NCBI RefSeq assembly: GCF_006968745.1
Contig: NZ_CP030118.1
Span: 1,748,654 to 1,812,653, forward strand
Direction: 5' to 3'
Length of the DNA: 64,000 nucleotides
Origin: Brasilonema sennae CENA114
GTDB lineage: Bacteria > Cyanobacteriota > Cyanobacteriia > Cyanobacteriales > Nostocaceae
Position 1 is the first letter of the stretch, and each line of letters starts with the position of its first letter. Made by a program: the position numbers and the translations under genes. Of the stretch, positions 1 through 9,871 are shown one piece after another. Under the pieces are notes generated by a model. That model saw nothing but the letters and a program-made list of their open reading frames with translations, was not told the origin of the DNA and did not search any database.

Positions 1-123
1 ACGTTATATGATGCAGCATTTATAGCTTGCGCTGAAAGTGTTTCTGCCGAGTTTTGGACGGCGGATGTAACACTTGTCAGACAACTCACGCCTCGACCGA
101 TTTACCTAAGAGAACTTTCTTGA
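1..123 (+). CDS. PIN-domain (VapC-like) toxin, C-terminal fragment cut by window edge
   Basis: The first 40 codons of the window read open in frame 1 to a TGA at 121-123. The peptide has the LYDAAFIACAES and EFWTAD motifs typical of the last acidic residues of PIN-domain ribonucleases. In VapC-type toxins these Asp residues help bind Mg2+ in a nuclease that cleaves RNA and is neutralised by an antitoxin encoded just upstream. The start and any antitoxin lie left of the window, so full length and activity cannot be judged. The family call rests on the motif pattern only. Confidence 0.72.
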   Translation, partial: TLYDAAFIACAESVSAEFWTADVTLVRQLTPRPIYLRELS

Positions 124-131
124 AATTTAGT

Positions 132-163
132 GCAAAAACGCAAAGAATTCTTTGCGTTTTTGC
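132..163. terminator. Perfect 32-nt palindrome, likely bidirectional terminator
   Basis: Bases 132-163 form a perfect palindrome centred on GAATTC, with arms GCAAAAACGCAAAGAA and its complement. It is followed by two further copies of GTTTTTGC. Each strand leaves a T-rich arm after the GC-containing core. It lies between the convergent PIN gene (ends 123) and prolyl oligopeptidase gene (ends 185), as expected for a shared terminator. Confidence 0.6.
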
Positions 164-184
164 GTTTTTGCGTTTTTGTAGAGA

Positions 185-2431
185 CTAAACTTTCACATCC
201 AATGTACGCACCAAAAATGCCCACTTATCTGCAATTTCCTCAATGATCTTTGCTGTAGGCTTACCAGCACCATGTCCCGCTTTTGTCTCAATTCTAATCA
301 GTGCTGGCGCATCACCATTGTGAGCAGCTTGCAAAGCAGCAGCAAATTTGAAACTATGGGCAGGAACAACGCGATCGTCATGATCGGCTGTGGTAATCAT
401 TGTTGCTGGGTATGCTGTACCTGATTTAAGCTTGTGCAGTGGCGAATAAGCATAAAGTGTTTTGAAATCTTCTTGATTGTCTGGCGAGCCATATTCAGAA
501 GTCCATGCCCAACCAATAGTAAATTTATGGAAGCGCAACATATCCATAACACCCACAGCAGGTAAAGCAGCACCGAATAAATCGGGACGTTGAGTTATGC
601 AAGCACCAACAAGTAATCCGCCGTTACTTCCACCGCCAATTGCTAACTTAGCAGGCTTTGTATAACTGTTGGCAATCAGCCACTCAGCAGCAGCAATAAA
701 GTCATCAAACACATTTTGCTTTTTCGACTTCATACCCGCCTGATGCCATTCTTCCCCATACTCACCGCCACCGCGTAAGTTAGCCAAAGCATACACACCA
801 CCCATTTCCATCCATACTAAATTACTGACAGAAAAGTTGGGGCTTAGAGAGACATTGAAACCACCATAACCATAGAGATATATAGGATTATTACCATCTA
901 ATTTAATCCCCTTTTTATAAGTAAGAAACATTGGCACTTTTGTACCATCATTGCTTTTATAAAAAACTTGTTTTGTCTCGTAATCTTCGGGGTTAAAAGC
1001 TACCTTTGGCTGACGGAAAAGTGTGCTCTTTCCGCTTACCATGTCGTAGCGATAGACGGTTCCTGGTGTGGTAAAGCTGGTGAAACTATAGAAAGTTTCG
1101 GTATCATGTCGCTTGCCATGAAAGCCACCGGCTGAACCGAGTCCTGGTAATTTAACCTCACGTATCAATTTGCCTTTTAGGTCAAAAATCTTAATTTGGC
1201 TATGAGCATCTTGAAGATAATCAGCAACAAACTGGTTATTAAGTATACTAACGCCTTCTAAAGTTTCTGTCGCTTGAGGGATGATTTCTTTCCAGTTTTC
1301 TCGTGCCGGATTTTTAGTATCAATAGCAATGACTCGTCCTCTTGGTGCGTTGAAATCAGTGCGGAAATAGAAGATAGAATCGTCATTATCGATCACACTG
1401 AAACTAGACTCAAACTCCTGAATCAGTTCTACAACTTTCGCTTTTGGGTTCGTCAAATCTTTGTAGAAAACTAAATTTCTAGGGTCACATCCTTGCCATA
1501 CAGAAATAATAAGGTAACGTCCATCTTCTGTGACATCACCGTTAAATCCCCATTCTTTCTGGTCTAGACGATTGTAAATCAGTAAGTCTTCTGATTGAGG
1601 TGTTCCCAGTTTATGGTAGTAAAGCTTTTGGTAATAATTAACATCTTCTAATTTTGTTTTTTCCTTTGGCTCATCATAGCGACTGTAGAAAAACCCTTTA
1701 CTATCATTTGTCCAGGATGCACCAGAGAATTTAATCCACTTCAAGTGGTCTTTGAGGTCAATACCTGTTTCAATATCCCTCACTTTCCATTCTTGCCAGT
1801 CAGAACCAGCAGTGGATAGACCGTATGCTAAAAAATTACCATCTTCACTAATAGTTGTTCCTGAAAGAGCAACAGTACCATCTTCTGAAAGTGTATTTGG
1901 GTCAAGTAAAACTTTTGGTTCAGCGTCGAGAGAAGTTAAGGTGTATAAAACAGACTGGTTTTGCAGTCCGTTATTTTTAAAGTAAAAGTAACGCTTACCC
2001 TCTTTGAAAGGAAGACTATATTTTTCGTAATCCCATAATTTGGTGAGACGCTGCTTAATTTTTTCTCTTGCAGGAATTTCCTGAAGATAGCCAAAAGTCA
2101 CTTTATTTTGTGCTTCTACCCAAGCCTTTGTTTCTACTGAGTCAGGATTTTCTAAGGGACGATAAGGGTCTGCTACTGAAGTACCGTGGTAATCATCAAC
2201 TTGATTGTTTTTGGGGCTAACTGGATAGCTCAAGTGTTTTTTTTCAGACATATTTCGGTGTGAAGAGGGTAGTTTTACATAGTGTAGGGGTTGGTTCTTA
2301 GTTATGCCATTTTGTATTGATGAATGCCAGTCAGTATAAGTTTTGGCAATTGCAATATCAGGAGCTAACAACCACCTACATATAATGATAGTTGTGAGTA
2401 AGATGAACAAAAATCGCTGTAGAGTTTTCAT
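185..2431 (-). CDS. Prolyl oligopeptidase, S9A family, predicted secreted
   Basis: A 748-residue serine peptidase that cleaves short peptides after proline. It has an N-terminal seven-bladed propeller and a C-terminal alpha/beta hydrolase domain. The catalytic triad is visible: Ser602 in GGGSNGG, Asp near 685 in DHDDRVVP, and His720 in AGHGAG. The first ~29 residues form a hydrophobic signal peptide ending near AIAKTY, so export to the periplasm is inferred. The enzyme core begins about residue 62 (MSEKKHLSYP), so a cytoplasmic form from that internal Met is possible. The start codon overlaps the stop of the upstream CheA gene by one base (TGATG), so it is the last gene of the chemotaxis operon and likely translationally coupled. 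A link to peptide signalling is inference. Confidence 0.92.
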   Translation of the reverse strand: MKTLQRFLFILLTTIIICRWLLAPDIAIAKTYTDWHSSIQNGITKNQPLHYVKLPSSHRNMSEKKHLSYPVSPKNNQVDDYHGTSVADPYRPLENPDSVETKAWVEAQNKVTFGYLQEIPAREKIKQRLTKLWDYEKYSLPFKEGKRYFYFKNNGLQNQSVLYTLTSLDAEPKVLLDPNTLSEDGTVALSGTTISEDGNFLAYGLSTAGSDWQEWKVRDIETGIDLKDHLKWIKFSGASWTNDSKGFFYSRYDEPKEKTKLEDVNYYQKLYYHKLGTPQSEDLLIYNRLDQKEWGFNGDVTEDGRYLIISVWQGCDPRNLVFYKDLTNPKAKVVELIQEFESSFSVIDNDDSIFYFRTDFNAPRGRVIAIDTKNPARENWKEIIPQATETLEGVSILNNQFVADYLQDAHSQIKIFDLKGKLIREVKLPGLGSAGGFHGKRHDTETFYSFTSFTTPGTVYRYDMVSGKSTLFRQPKVAFNPEDYETKQVFYKSNDGTKVPMFLTYKKGIKLDGNNPIYLYGYGGFNVSLSPNFSVSNLVWMEMGGVYALANLRGGGEYGEEWHQAGMKSKKQNVFDDFIAAAEWLIANSYTKPAKLAIGGGSNGGLLVGACITQRPDLFGAALPAVGVMDMLRFHKFTIGWAWTSEYGSPDNQEDFKTLYAYSPLHKLKSGTAYPATMITTADHDDRVVPAHSFKFAAALQAAHNGDAPALIRIETKAGHGAGKPTAKIIEEIADKWAFLVRTLDVKV

Positions 2432-5400
2432 CAGTCAACAAGTTTTTCGCCTTTGAGCATCCGGGATGCGGCTTCTAGTAAGACTTCTTCAAGATATGGT
2501 TTGGTGAAATAACCGCTTGCACCCATTTGAATTGCCATTTGTCTGTGCTTTTGTGCACCCCGTGAGGTAAGCATAGCAATCGGCAAATGCTTGAGGTTAG
2601 GGTTTTTCTGGATGCGAGATAGCAACTCTAAGCCGTCGCAGCGAGGCATTTCAATGTCACAAAATACAATATCACAAGGTAGATCACAACGCAGTTTATC
2701 CCAGGCTTCTTGACCATCACGCGCCTGTTCTACACGATAACCTGCTTTACTAAATGTCAGTGATAACAATTCCCGTACTGTAATTGAGTCATCCACAATC
2801 AGCACTGTGGGGTTCATTTCCACAGCAGCCGTTTCTTGTATAGTAGGAGTCTGCTGCTGTTGGCAAAGACTGGCACTACGCTGTTTGGAGGTTCGTCCTT
2901 GGAAGATGTCAATAATTTCCATAACATCCGCAATAGGCATAATACGACCATCACCCAGGATCGTCGCACCAGCAACACCAATAGGTTTGGGCAACGGTCC
3001 TTCAAATTGCTTAATCACGATTTCTTGCTCGTTAAGCACTTGATCTACCTGTAGGGCAAGAAGGACATTTGCCGATCGCACGACAACAACACAAATCATA
3101 TCGTCGTCCCGATGACCACCATAAATACTACCTCGACTCAGTTGACGATGAACAGTTAAAATTTCTTTGAGTTGTTGCAATGGCAGGAGTGTGTTACGCC
3201 AAGGAATGTATTTCTGCCCATCAGAATTTTGTTGGATATTTTTTACAGGAACATCTAAGGTATCTTCCACACCATCCATTGGGAAAGCAATGCGCGCTTT
3301 ATCAGATATACAGCAAAGGGCTTTGCAAATACTCAGAGTCAGGGGTAGACAAATAGTGAAAGTTGTTCCCCCGCCGAGAGTGGAATGAATATTAATTTTC
3401 CCTCGCATTTCGCTCATTCTAGCGAGAACAACATCCAAACCGATACCACGACCTGCTAATTCATCTTCTTTTTCTTTGGTACTAAAACCTGGTTGGAACA
3501 GTAAATCGTAAACATGATGTCGAGATAAGCTTTTAGCTTGTTCTGGCGTTATTATGCCAATCTTAATGGCTTTTGCCTTCACCGCTTCTATGTCAATACC
3601 TGCGCCATCATCACTGATCGAAATGACAGTTTGATTACCTTGATGGAATGCGCGGACAGTTATAACTCCCACAGGTGGCTTACCAATCGCTTGTCGTATG
3701 TCTGGTGTTTCGATACCGTGGGCGATCGCATTGTTCAGTAAATGAGTCAGTGGGGTTTTAAGATGTTCCAGAATCACTTTGTCTATCAAGGTTTCTCGAC
3801 CTTCGATAACGAGTTGCGCTTGTTTACCACACTTGATAGCGCTTTCGCGCACTCCTCGTTCTAAAGGAGTGGTGACTTCCGCAAATGGTTCCATTCGCGA
3901 TCGCATTATCCCTTCTTGAAGCTGGTTAGTCACCTGTCGGAACTGTCGCGCGACTCCTTCGGTATCTTCTGTTACAAAATCAATATCACTGGCTGCCTCA
4001 CGTACCCGCACAATCAGTTCAATCATTTCTTGCGACAGGGTATGAAAAGGACTAAACTGATCCATTTCCAATTTAGTCAAACCTCTGTCTATATCTTTAT
4101 TGTAATCATCGCTGTGATGACTGCGGTTCGGGTTAACAGATGCATCTAATAGCGATCGTTCGTACAATTCCTGCATTCTCGCCCCGACATTACTCAACTG
4201 CTGCATTTGAAGCAGCAAGTTATCTAAAAACTGTCGCAGACGTTGTTGGTCTTGTTCCAACGTGTTGCGATTAACGACTAATTCTCCTACTAAATTACTC
4301 AGATCATCCAGATGCTTAACTGGAACTTTTATTAGTTGTTCAAATTTTGTCGTGCGATAGACAAAGGGACGAGGAGACAAATCTTTCTTGCCTCTATCTG
4401 ATGTTACCTGGTTTGCTGCTACACCCAATAATTTTCCTTGAGCGGTTCTTTCTTCTGATCTGAGTTCTGCATTGACCTCTGATACTACTTCCTCGCTTAG
4501 TAACTCATCTAACTCAGTCAAGTTGCCATTCAAGAAGATATCAATTTCTTGAGTTAATTCATCTTCTGAATCAACTGCTTCTATTCTGAACAAATTTTCC
4601 TTGACATCAAGTGCTGAATCTAGCTGTAAAAAATTATCGCCATCCAAATCTGCTTCTGTGTTTATAATCTCTGGCTGTTGGTGTGAGCACTCAGAGTTCA
4701 CCCTCAAATTAATATCTTGAAGTTCTTGTGTCAAAAAACCATTGTTAACTAACTCTTGCTTATTTTCAGCTTCTAAAGACAATATCGTAAATTCTGGAGC
4801 TAATTCTACAGCTTCTGGTTGTTGGGAAAACAAACTCAAATCTATCTGAGATACTATAGATGTACTTTGGGTACCTATAGTCGTGTCAATAGAAGATGAT
4901 TCTTTGATATTTAATGTTAACTTTTGAAACCAATCATCGTCGCTTTCTGATAAAAACAACAAATCTAGTTGTTGTTCTTCCATGTTCAAATTAAGTTCCG
5001 AATCTTCAAACATCAAACTATCTAAGGTAGAAGTTTTGGACTGATTTACTACATCATAAAAAAAGTCTTCAGCAGCGGTAGCCAACAAAATTTCTTCTAA
5101 CTCACTTGCTACATGCTGTTGATCGGGAGGAGAAAAATCGTCATTTTTTCCCTTTAATTCCAGTTCCCAAAACTTATTAATATTTTCTATTTCAATCTGC
5201 GAACTCTTGAGTTCATAAGAAGTTGATTTTTCCCCAGGCAAGCCTATTATATTATCTTCTGCTGTCTTAATAAATAGATCTTCTAAAGTTAAGATTTCGT
5301 CTTGATCTGATATTGTTTTTACATTAGTGAACAGAGGATAATCTCTTGCCTCTATTAGTTTTGCTTTTATCGATTGTAATGATAAATCATGAGAGCTACT

Positions 5401-7035
5401 TTCTTGTTTTTTGGAAAGATCGATATTGGCAATAGTCTCTGTTTGTCTTTGATTAATTTTTCCTGTGTATAATTGTTGATTTTCATCTAGTAAGAGTTCT
5501 AAGAGACTAGTCACTTTATCTTGTATTTTTTCCCCAGTACCAACAAACTGTTCTAATGGAGTTTTTACAATTTCTGCTATATCTTGTGGTGCAAGTTTTT
5601 TCTCAAAAGTTAACTCTTCAGTTAAGTGACTCGTTGTCTGATGATCGGATTCTAAATTGTCTTCTAATAAATCATCATAAAACAAAAGAGTATCTTCTTC
5701 TGTTTCTATTGCTTGCTGCTGAGTACTAATTGTGCTTTTATCAATTAATTTTTCAAGGACGTCATTAGTTTCTTCGGTGTTGCCATTGCTAACATCTCTT
5801 TTTAATTTATCCTCAGCGTTAATCTCTAAAATTTCTTCTTTGTCCCACATTTGGTCTTCTAAACTGTCACCTTCAAAAAAATCAGCCAGGAGATTTAAGT
5901 TAGATCTTCTGACTTCTTGTTCTTGGTTCTTCGTATCTGTTGTATGAGTTAAAGGAGGGTTATCATTGCTATTGAATTGCTCAGACAGTTCAGATAAACT
6001 AGTAATTCTGTCATGTTCAGCAATGTCCAAAAAGCTTGTATAAGTGGCATTACTTGTTGTTTGTGCTATTTCTTTACTATATTCCAAGTATAAAGTGCTA
6101 GAAGATATAACTGGTGGTAATTCTAATAGTTCTGTTGGGCTATCTGACTCACCTGCCAAAATCAGGGGTTTTTCTAACAATTCAGTTGTCTGTTCTACCC
6201 TGATGAGTGCCTGCAATTGCTGACTAATTGTTATTTCAGTTTCTTTACCTGCAATAACTAATTCTAAAGCTTGTTTAAGATCTGTAATAACGGTTTTAGC
6301 GAGAGTGAGATAGGTATTTTGTGGAAATGCGATCGCACTTCCTGCTGTTCGACACAAACTACACCAGTTAGACCAATTGAATTCTTCACCAAGTTCAGCT
6401 AACTCGTCACAACACTTATAAAGGCTTTGCCGTGTTTGCGGTGTTGCAGTTTGTTTAAACAGTTGCAACATTTCCCGTAATATCCGGATAACTTGACTTT
6501 GCACAGTTTGTAGGTTTTGCAAACTTTCACTTCTTTGTGGTAGAGTCTGTGGCAAAGTTGCAGGAGAAACTTTTGCTAAGATACTTATATTTTCTGTAAG
6601 TTTCTTGCGACTTTCTTCTACTAGTAAGTCCAAATGTTCTTGCAGCCATTTGAAGACCGGTTCAGTTTCTGACATTAGGGTCTGTGCCATTTCATCAGTA
6701 AGACCAGAAGGTTCGGTGCAACTTTCTAACAGCGCTTTTAAGGTATCAGATACACCAAGAAACAAAGATTCTAATTTTTGGTCAACTTGAATTGGATGCT
6801 GTTTGAGAACCTTAAAATAGTCTTCCAAACGGTGAGCCGTGTGTTGAATGCTACTCATACCAAGCATTGCTGCTCCTCCTTTAATGGAGTGAGCCGCCCG
6901 AAAAACTTCGTTAATCATTTCCGGGTTATCAAGGGTACTCTGGAGATTCAGCAAGCCCTTTTCTATCGTATCTAGGTGGTCTTTTGCTTCCTCAATGAAG
7001 TAACCCAAAATGCGCTGTTGTTGTTCTGGCAGCAT
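2431..7035 (-). CDS. hmpE: CheA-type hybrid histidine kinase with C-terminal receiver (HmpE/PixL-like)
   Basis: A 1534-residue signalling kinase. Domains in order: HPt at the N-terminus with phospho-His49 in AAHSIKGGAAML; a very long, acidic, low-complexity linker (~120-900); dimerisation domain from about VKHLDDLSNLVGELVVNR; HATPase with N-box LTHLLNNAIAHG, DDGAGID and GRGIGLD; CheW-like coupling domain; and a receiver from ~1407 with VDDS, Asp1460 in FCDIEMPR and Lys1512. It would autophosphorylate in response to the MCP encoded upstream and feed the CheY protein, controlling type IV pilus motility. The layout matches HmpE/PixL; the symbol is assigned from locus order plus the neighbouring HmpF. 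A 103-base gap with a hairpin separates it from the MCP gene. Confidence 0.88.
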   Translation of the reverse strand: MLPEQQQRILGYFIEEAKDHLDTIEKGLLNLQSTLDNPEMINEVFRAAHSIKGGAAMLGMSSIQHTAHRLEDYFKVLKQHPIQVDQKLESLFLGVSDTLKALLESCTEPSGLTDEMAQTLMSETEPVFKWLQEHLDLLVEESRKKLTENISILAKVSPATLPQTLPQRSESLQNLQTVQSQVIRILREMLQLFKQTATPQTRQSLYKCCDELAELGEEFNWSNWCSLCRTAGSAIAFPQNTYLTLAKTVITDLKQALELVIAGKETEITISQQLQALIRVEQTTELLEKPLILAGESDSPTELLELPPVISSSTLYLEYSKEIAQTTSNATYTSFLDIAEHDRITSLSELSEQFNSNDNPPLTHTTDTKNQEQEVRRSNLNLLADFFEGDSLEDQMWDKEEILEINAEDKLKRDVSNGNTEETNDVLEKLIDKSTISTQQQAIETEEDTLLFYDDLLEDNLESDHQTTSHLTEELTFEKKLAPQDIAEIVKTPLEQFVGTGEKIQDKVTSLLELLLDENQQLYTGKINQRQTETIANIDLSKKQESSSHDLSLQSIKAKLIEARDYPLFTNVKTISDQDEILTLEDLFIKTAEDNIIGLPGEKSTSYELKSSQIEIENINKFWELELKGKNDDFSPPDQQHVASELEEILLATAAEDFFYDVVNQSKTSTLDSLMFEDSELNLNMEEQQLDLLFLSESDDDWFQKLTLNIKESSSIDTTIGTQSTSIVSQIDLSLFSQQPEAVELAPEFTILSLEAENKQELVNNGFLTQELQDINLRVNSECSHQQPEIINTEADLDGDNFLQLDSALDVKENLFRIEAVDSEDELTQEIDIFLNGNLTELDELLSEEVVSEVNAELRSEERTAQGKLLGVAANQVTSDRGKKDLSPRPFVYRTTKFEQLIKVPVKHLDDLSNLVGELVVNRNTLEQDQQRLRQFLDNLLLQMQQLSNVGARMQELYERSLLDASVNPNRSHHSDDYNKDIDRGLTKLEMDQFSPFHTLSQEMIELIVRVREAASDIDFVTEDTEGVARQFRQVTNQLQEGIMRSRMEPFAEVTTPLERGVRESAIKCGKQAQLVIEGRETLIDKVILEHLKTPLTHLLNNAIAHGIETPDIRQAIGKPPVGVITVRAFHQGNQTVISISDDGAGIDIEAVKAKAIKIGIITPEQAKSLSRHHVYDLLFQPGFSTKEKEDELAGRGIGLDVVLARMSEMRGKINIHSTLGGGTTFTICLPLTLSICKALCCISDKARIAFPMDGVEDTLDVPVKNIQQNSDGQKYIPWRNTLLPLQQLKEILTVHRQLSRGSIYGGHRDDDMICVVVVRSANVLLALQVDQVLNEQEIVIKQFEGPLPKPIGVAGATILGDGRIMPIADVMEIIDIFQGRTSKQRSASLCQQQQTPTIQETAAVEMNPTVLIVDDSITVRELLSLTFSKAGYRVEQARDGQEAWDKLRCDLPCDIVFCDIEMPRCDGLELLSRIQKNPNLKHLPIAMLTSRGAQKHRQMAIQMGASGYFTKPYLEEVLLEAASRMLKGEKLVD

Positions 7036-7077
7036 AGTTTTTAATCATTAAGTCATTGGTCAACAGTCAAAAATCAA

Positions 7078-7137
7078 TAGTTAATAGTCTATATTCAAAA
7101 GTCAAGACTTATACATTGAACTATAGACTATTAACTA
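7078..7137. repeat. 16-bp perfect inverted repeat between MCP and CheA genes
   Basis: TAGTTAATAGTCTATA at 7078-7093 is exactly complementary to 7122-7137, with a 28-base loop. It fills most of the gap between the MCP stop (7139) and the CheA start (7035) on the minus strand. It is AT-rich and has no following T run, so it may be a mobile palindromic repeat, an RNA processing signal or a partial attenuator rather than a classical terminator. Confidence 0.6.
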
Positions 7138-7138
7138 G

Positions 7139-9610
7139 TTATCTTGTATTTTCAGAGATTTCGACTTGGAAACGTTCAACGGAGGTGATCAGCTCACCAG
7201 ATACACTCACCAAACTATGTAAAGCACCAGATACTCGTTGTGCTTCTCGTGAAGTGTCTTGCGCTGTTAATTCTACAGATTGCATAACTTCAGCCACAGT
7301 ACTGAAGGTTTCGGTCTGTTCAACAGTGTCCAAGGTAATCCCACGCACTAAAGCATCGATGCACTTGGCGACTTGAATAATTTTTTCTAGCGATCGCTTG
7401 GCTTCTTCTGCCAAGTTCGTACCTTTAATGACCTGTTGTATACCTTCCTCCATCGCAATCATCACAGAGCCTGTTTCGCTCTGAATTTGCATGACTATTT
7501 GTTCTATTTCTTTCAACGACTTAGCTGATTTATCTGCTAACTGGCGTACTTCATCCGCCACAATTGCAAAACCTCGTCCGGCAGTTCCAGCGCGTGCCGC
7601 TTCAATGCTAGCATTGAGTGCTAACAGATTCGTCCGAGAAGCAATTTGCGAAATCAACGCCACAATCTTGGAAATTTCTTGGCAAGACTCTGCCAGTCGC
7701 TTCACTTTTCGGGTTGTTTGCGCCACGGTTTCCCGAATTTCTAAAATCCCTGCCAAAGTATTCTCTACTGCTTGTCCACCTTGAAGAGCAATATCGCTAG
7801 CATCACGGGTAACAGCTTCTGCTTGCTGTGCTGCTTGTGCGACACGTTGGATTGAGTCAGTCATAACTTGTACAGAATTCAGCGTCACCGCCAATTCTTG
7901 CGCTTGTCGTAGGGCATCCCCAGATAAGGCCCTAGCAAAGGTTTCCGAATTGGTTGCCCCTCTGGTAACTTCGTGCGCAGCGACTTTCACCTGTTGTACC
8001 AGATCCCGCAGGTTTTGAATTGTGAAGTTAAAAGCATCAGCGATCGCTCCAAGTACGTCGGCAGTTACCTCAGCTTGCACTGTCAAATCTCCTCTGGCAG
8101 CTCCTTCTACATCGTCTAACAGGTGAATCACTTGGCGTTGCAGGTTTTCTCTAGCTTCCTCTTGTTCTTGAGCTTTACGTGTAGCTTCATTAGTAGTCGT
8201 TAATATAACACGAGTCATTTGGTTAAAGCCAGCTGCCAGTTGCCCAAGTTCGTCTTTTGAATACACGGTGGCTTGGACATTAAAGTTTCCTTGGCGCACA
8301 GCATCAAATTGGGCTTGTAGATCTTTAGCTGTGCGGTAAATTTGCCTCTGGGTGAGACTCCCCATAATACCTGCGCTAGCAAACCCAGCAATTCCAGATG
8401 CCAAAGTCATTACCCTACCTGTGTTTTGTACCAACTCCCGTTGTTCAACTGGCGACAACTTCGCATAAACAAAGCTGACTCCAGCAACAACCAGGGCAGA
8501 AACAACACCCACTGTACCAGCGACAATCCATTGTTTAGTTTGTAGAGGGGCATTTGCTAATGGAGCAAGAAAACCTTGCTTGACAGAGACTTGAGGTTTT
8601 CTGTTCCACAGATCAGCTCGGATAATGACTGGGACTTTTCGTTGCGAACCAGTACTCATAAACACCTCAGAATCACGAGCATCTTGGCTACTACGCAAAG
8701 CCCAATCGTCCCTTCCGGGCAGGAGAAAAGCTCCATCACCTTTGAGGGTGCTATCCCAAGTCAAATCGTAATTTTGCTGAGTGAGTGTAGTCTCTGCCTG
8801 AGTGGGTTGTGAAGTGTTTTTTTCCACAGATGTTGAAGATATCTGTGGTTCCTCAAAGAGAGAATTTTGTCTGAAGTTGAATCCCGGAATATTCCCTGAA
8901 TCGTCAAATTGATCAAAGTCCTCTAAAGACTCTATTTTGTCAGCCTTAAAAGTATTTGTATTCTCTGCTTTCGCTTCTTGATGATTCACATTAGATAGTT
9001 GCCGTGCTTCTTGTTGAATAACATCAGAAAAGCTATCGCTAAAATTTTCTTTTGAATTGAACGTTGTATCAGATACGATACTATCGTCTGTTGATATATC
9101 AAATGGACTGCTAATAGGTAGCTCTTCCATGTCGTCTACAGCTTTTTGAAGTTCATTTAAGGAATTTAAATGAAAGCTGCTACTGTTAGTCTTAAAGTTT
9201 TGATTCTCTGCCGAATTTTCTAATTCTTGTTTCTTCACTGTTTGAGATTGAGAAGAATCAGGAAAATTATTGTCTTTTTTATCGTGTTTCTCAAAATCTT
9301 GAGCATCTAGCTTTTGTTGATATTCTTTTATATTGTCAAGACCATTGCGGGCAAGGCGAATAATTTCTTGGTCATCTGTAAACTTTAAAACTTTTTGGTA
9401 TTCTATTTTTGCCACATCACACTGCTGCAAAACATAGTATATGTGACCCCGCAGCAAAGATATATTAGGGTCATATGGTAAATGTTGCACCAGTTGATCG
9501 ATCAGAGTGGCTGCTTGTTTGTAGTTTCCTTGCACGTAAGCTTTATAAGCCTGAACATAGGTCTGCTCATACTCTTTTATACTCACTACCCTTTTGTGCC
9601 TCCATTTCAT
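7139..9610 (-). CDS. hmpD: Methyl-accepting chemotaxis protein with TPR N-terminus (HmpD/PixJ-like)
   Basis: An 823-residue transducer. The N-terminal ~110 residues look like TPR helices ([20 protein letters not shown]), followed by an acidic Ser/Asn-rich linker to ~350. Two membrane segments lie near 359-385 and 400-420, with only a very short loop between them, so there is no real periplasmic sensor domain. A HAMP domain (~420-480), a second HAMP-like helix pair, and the MCP signalling hairpin follow; the hairpin tip [18 protein letters not shown] is intact. This is the receptor half of a CheA/CheW array controlling pili. The signal must be sensed by the cytoplasmic TPR part, through the membrane, or by a partner. 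There is no GAF or CBCR domain, unlike the light sensor PixJ, so light sensing is not supported. Confidence 0.86.
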   Translation of the reverse strand: MKWRHKRVVSIKEYEQTYVQAYKAYVQGNYKQAATLIDQLVQHLPYDPNISLLRGHIYYVLQQCDVAKIEYQKVLKFTDDQEIIRLARNGLDNIKEYQQKLDAQDFEKHDKKDNNFPDSSQSQTVKKQELENSAENQNFKTNSSSFHLNSLNELQKAVDDMEELPISSPFDISTDDSIVSDTTFNSKENFSDSFSDVIQQEARQLSNVNHQEAKAENTNTFKADKIESLEDFDQFDDSGNIPGFNFRQNSLFEEPQISSTSVEKNTSQPTQAETTLTQQNYDLTWDSTLKGDGAFLLPGRDDWALRSSQDARDSEVFMSTGSQRKVPVIIRADLWNRKPQVSVKQGFLAPLANAPLQTKQWIVAGTVGVVSALVVAGVSFVYAKLSPVEQRELVQNTGRVMTLASGIAGFASAGIMGSLTQRQIYRTAKDLQAQFDAVRQGNFNVQATVYSKDELGQLAAGFNQMTRVILTTTNEATRKAQEQEEARENLQRQVIHLLDDVEGAARGDLTVQAEVTADVLGAIADAFNFTIQNLRDLVQQVKVAAHEVTRGATNSETFARALSGDALRQAQELAVTLNSVQVMTDSIQRVAQAAQQAEAVTRDASDIALQGGQAVENTLAGILEIRETVAQTTRKVKRLAESCQEISKIVALISQIASRTNLLALNASIEAARAGTAGRGFAIVADEVRQLADKSAKSLKEIEQIVMQIQSETGSVMIAMEEGIQQVIKGTNLAEEAKRSLEKIIQVAKCIDALVRGITLDTVEQTETFSTVAEVMQSVELTAQDTSREAQRVSGALHSLVSVSGELITSVERFQVEISENTR

Positions 9611-9648
9611 TCTGTCGCTTCATTAAACGACTGAAAAATCTGCGGTGC

Positions 9649-9859
9649 CCCAACTCGCTGCACTTAAATTGAAAATTCACTCAGGCGCTCATTGAAAAAA
9701 GATTCTTTATTTTGTAAGCGCACGCACGAATCAGGCATTGCAAGAGCGTGTCCCAAGGGGACTTACACATAGCATTTTCTCTGGGCATACGCGCTCTTCG
9801 TGTCTGTCCGCCCAAGCCAAGTGCCGTAGGCATAGGACATAGGACCTAAGCGAGTTGGG
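9649..9859. repeat. Possible non-autonomous element with 11-bp terminal inverted repeats
   Basis: CCCAACTCGCT at 9649-9659 is exactly inverted at 9849-9859 (AGCGAGTTGGG). The ~210 bp between contains shorter dyads such as GTGTCCCAAGGGGACTTACAC and repeated GCATAGGACATAGGACC, and no ORF. It fills nearly the whole 261-base gap between the MCP and CheW genes, which are otherwise closely packed. No clear target duplication is visible, so MITE-like status is only suggested. Confidence 0.4.
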
Positions 9860-9871
9860 CTAACTGATTTT

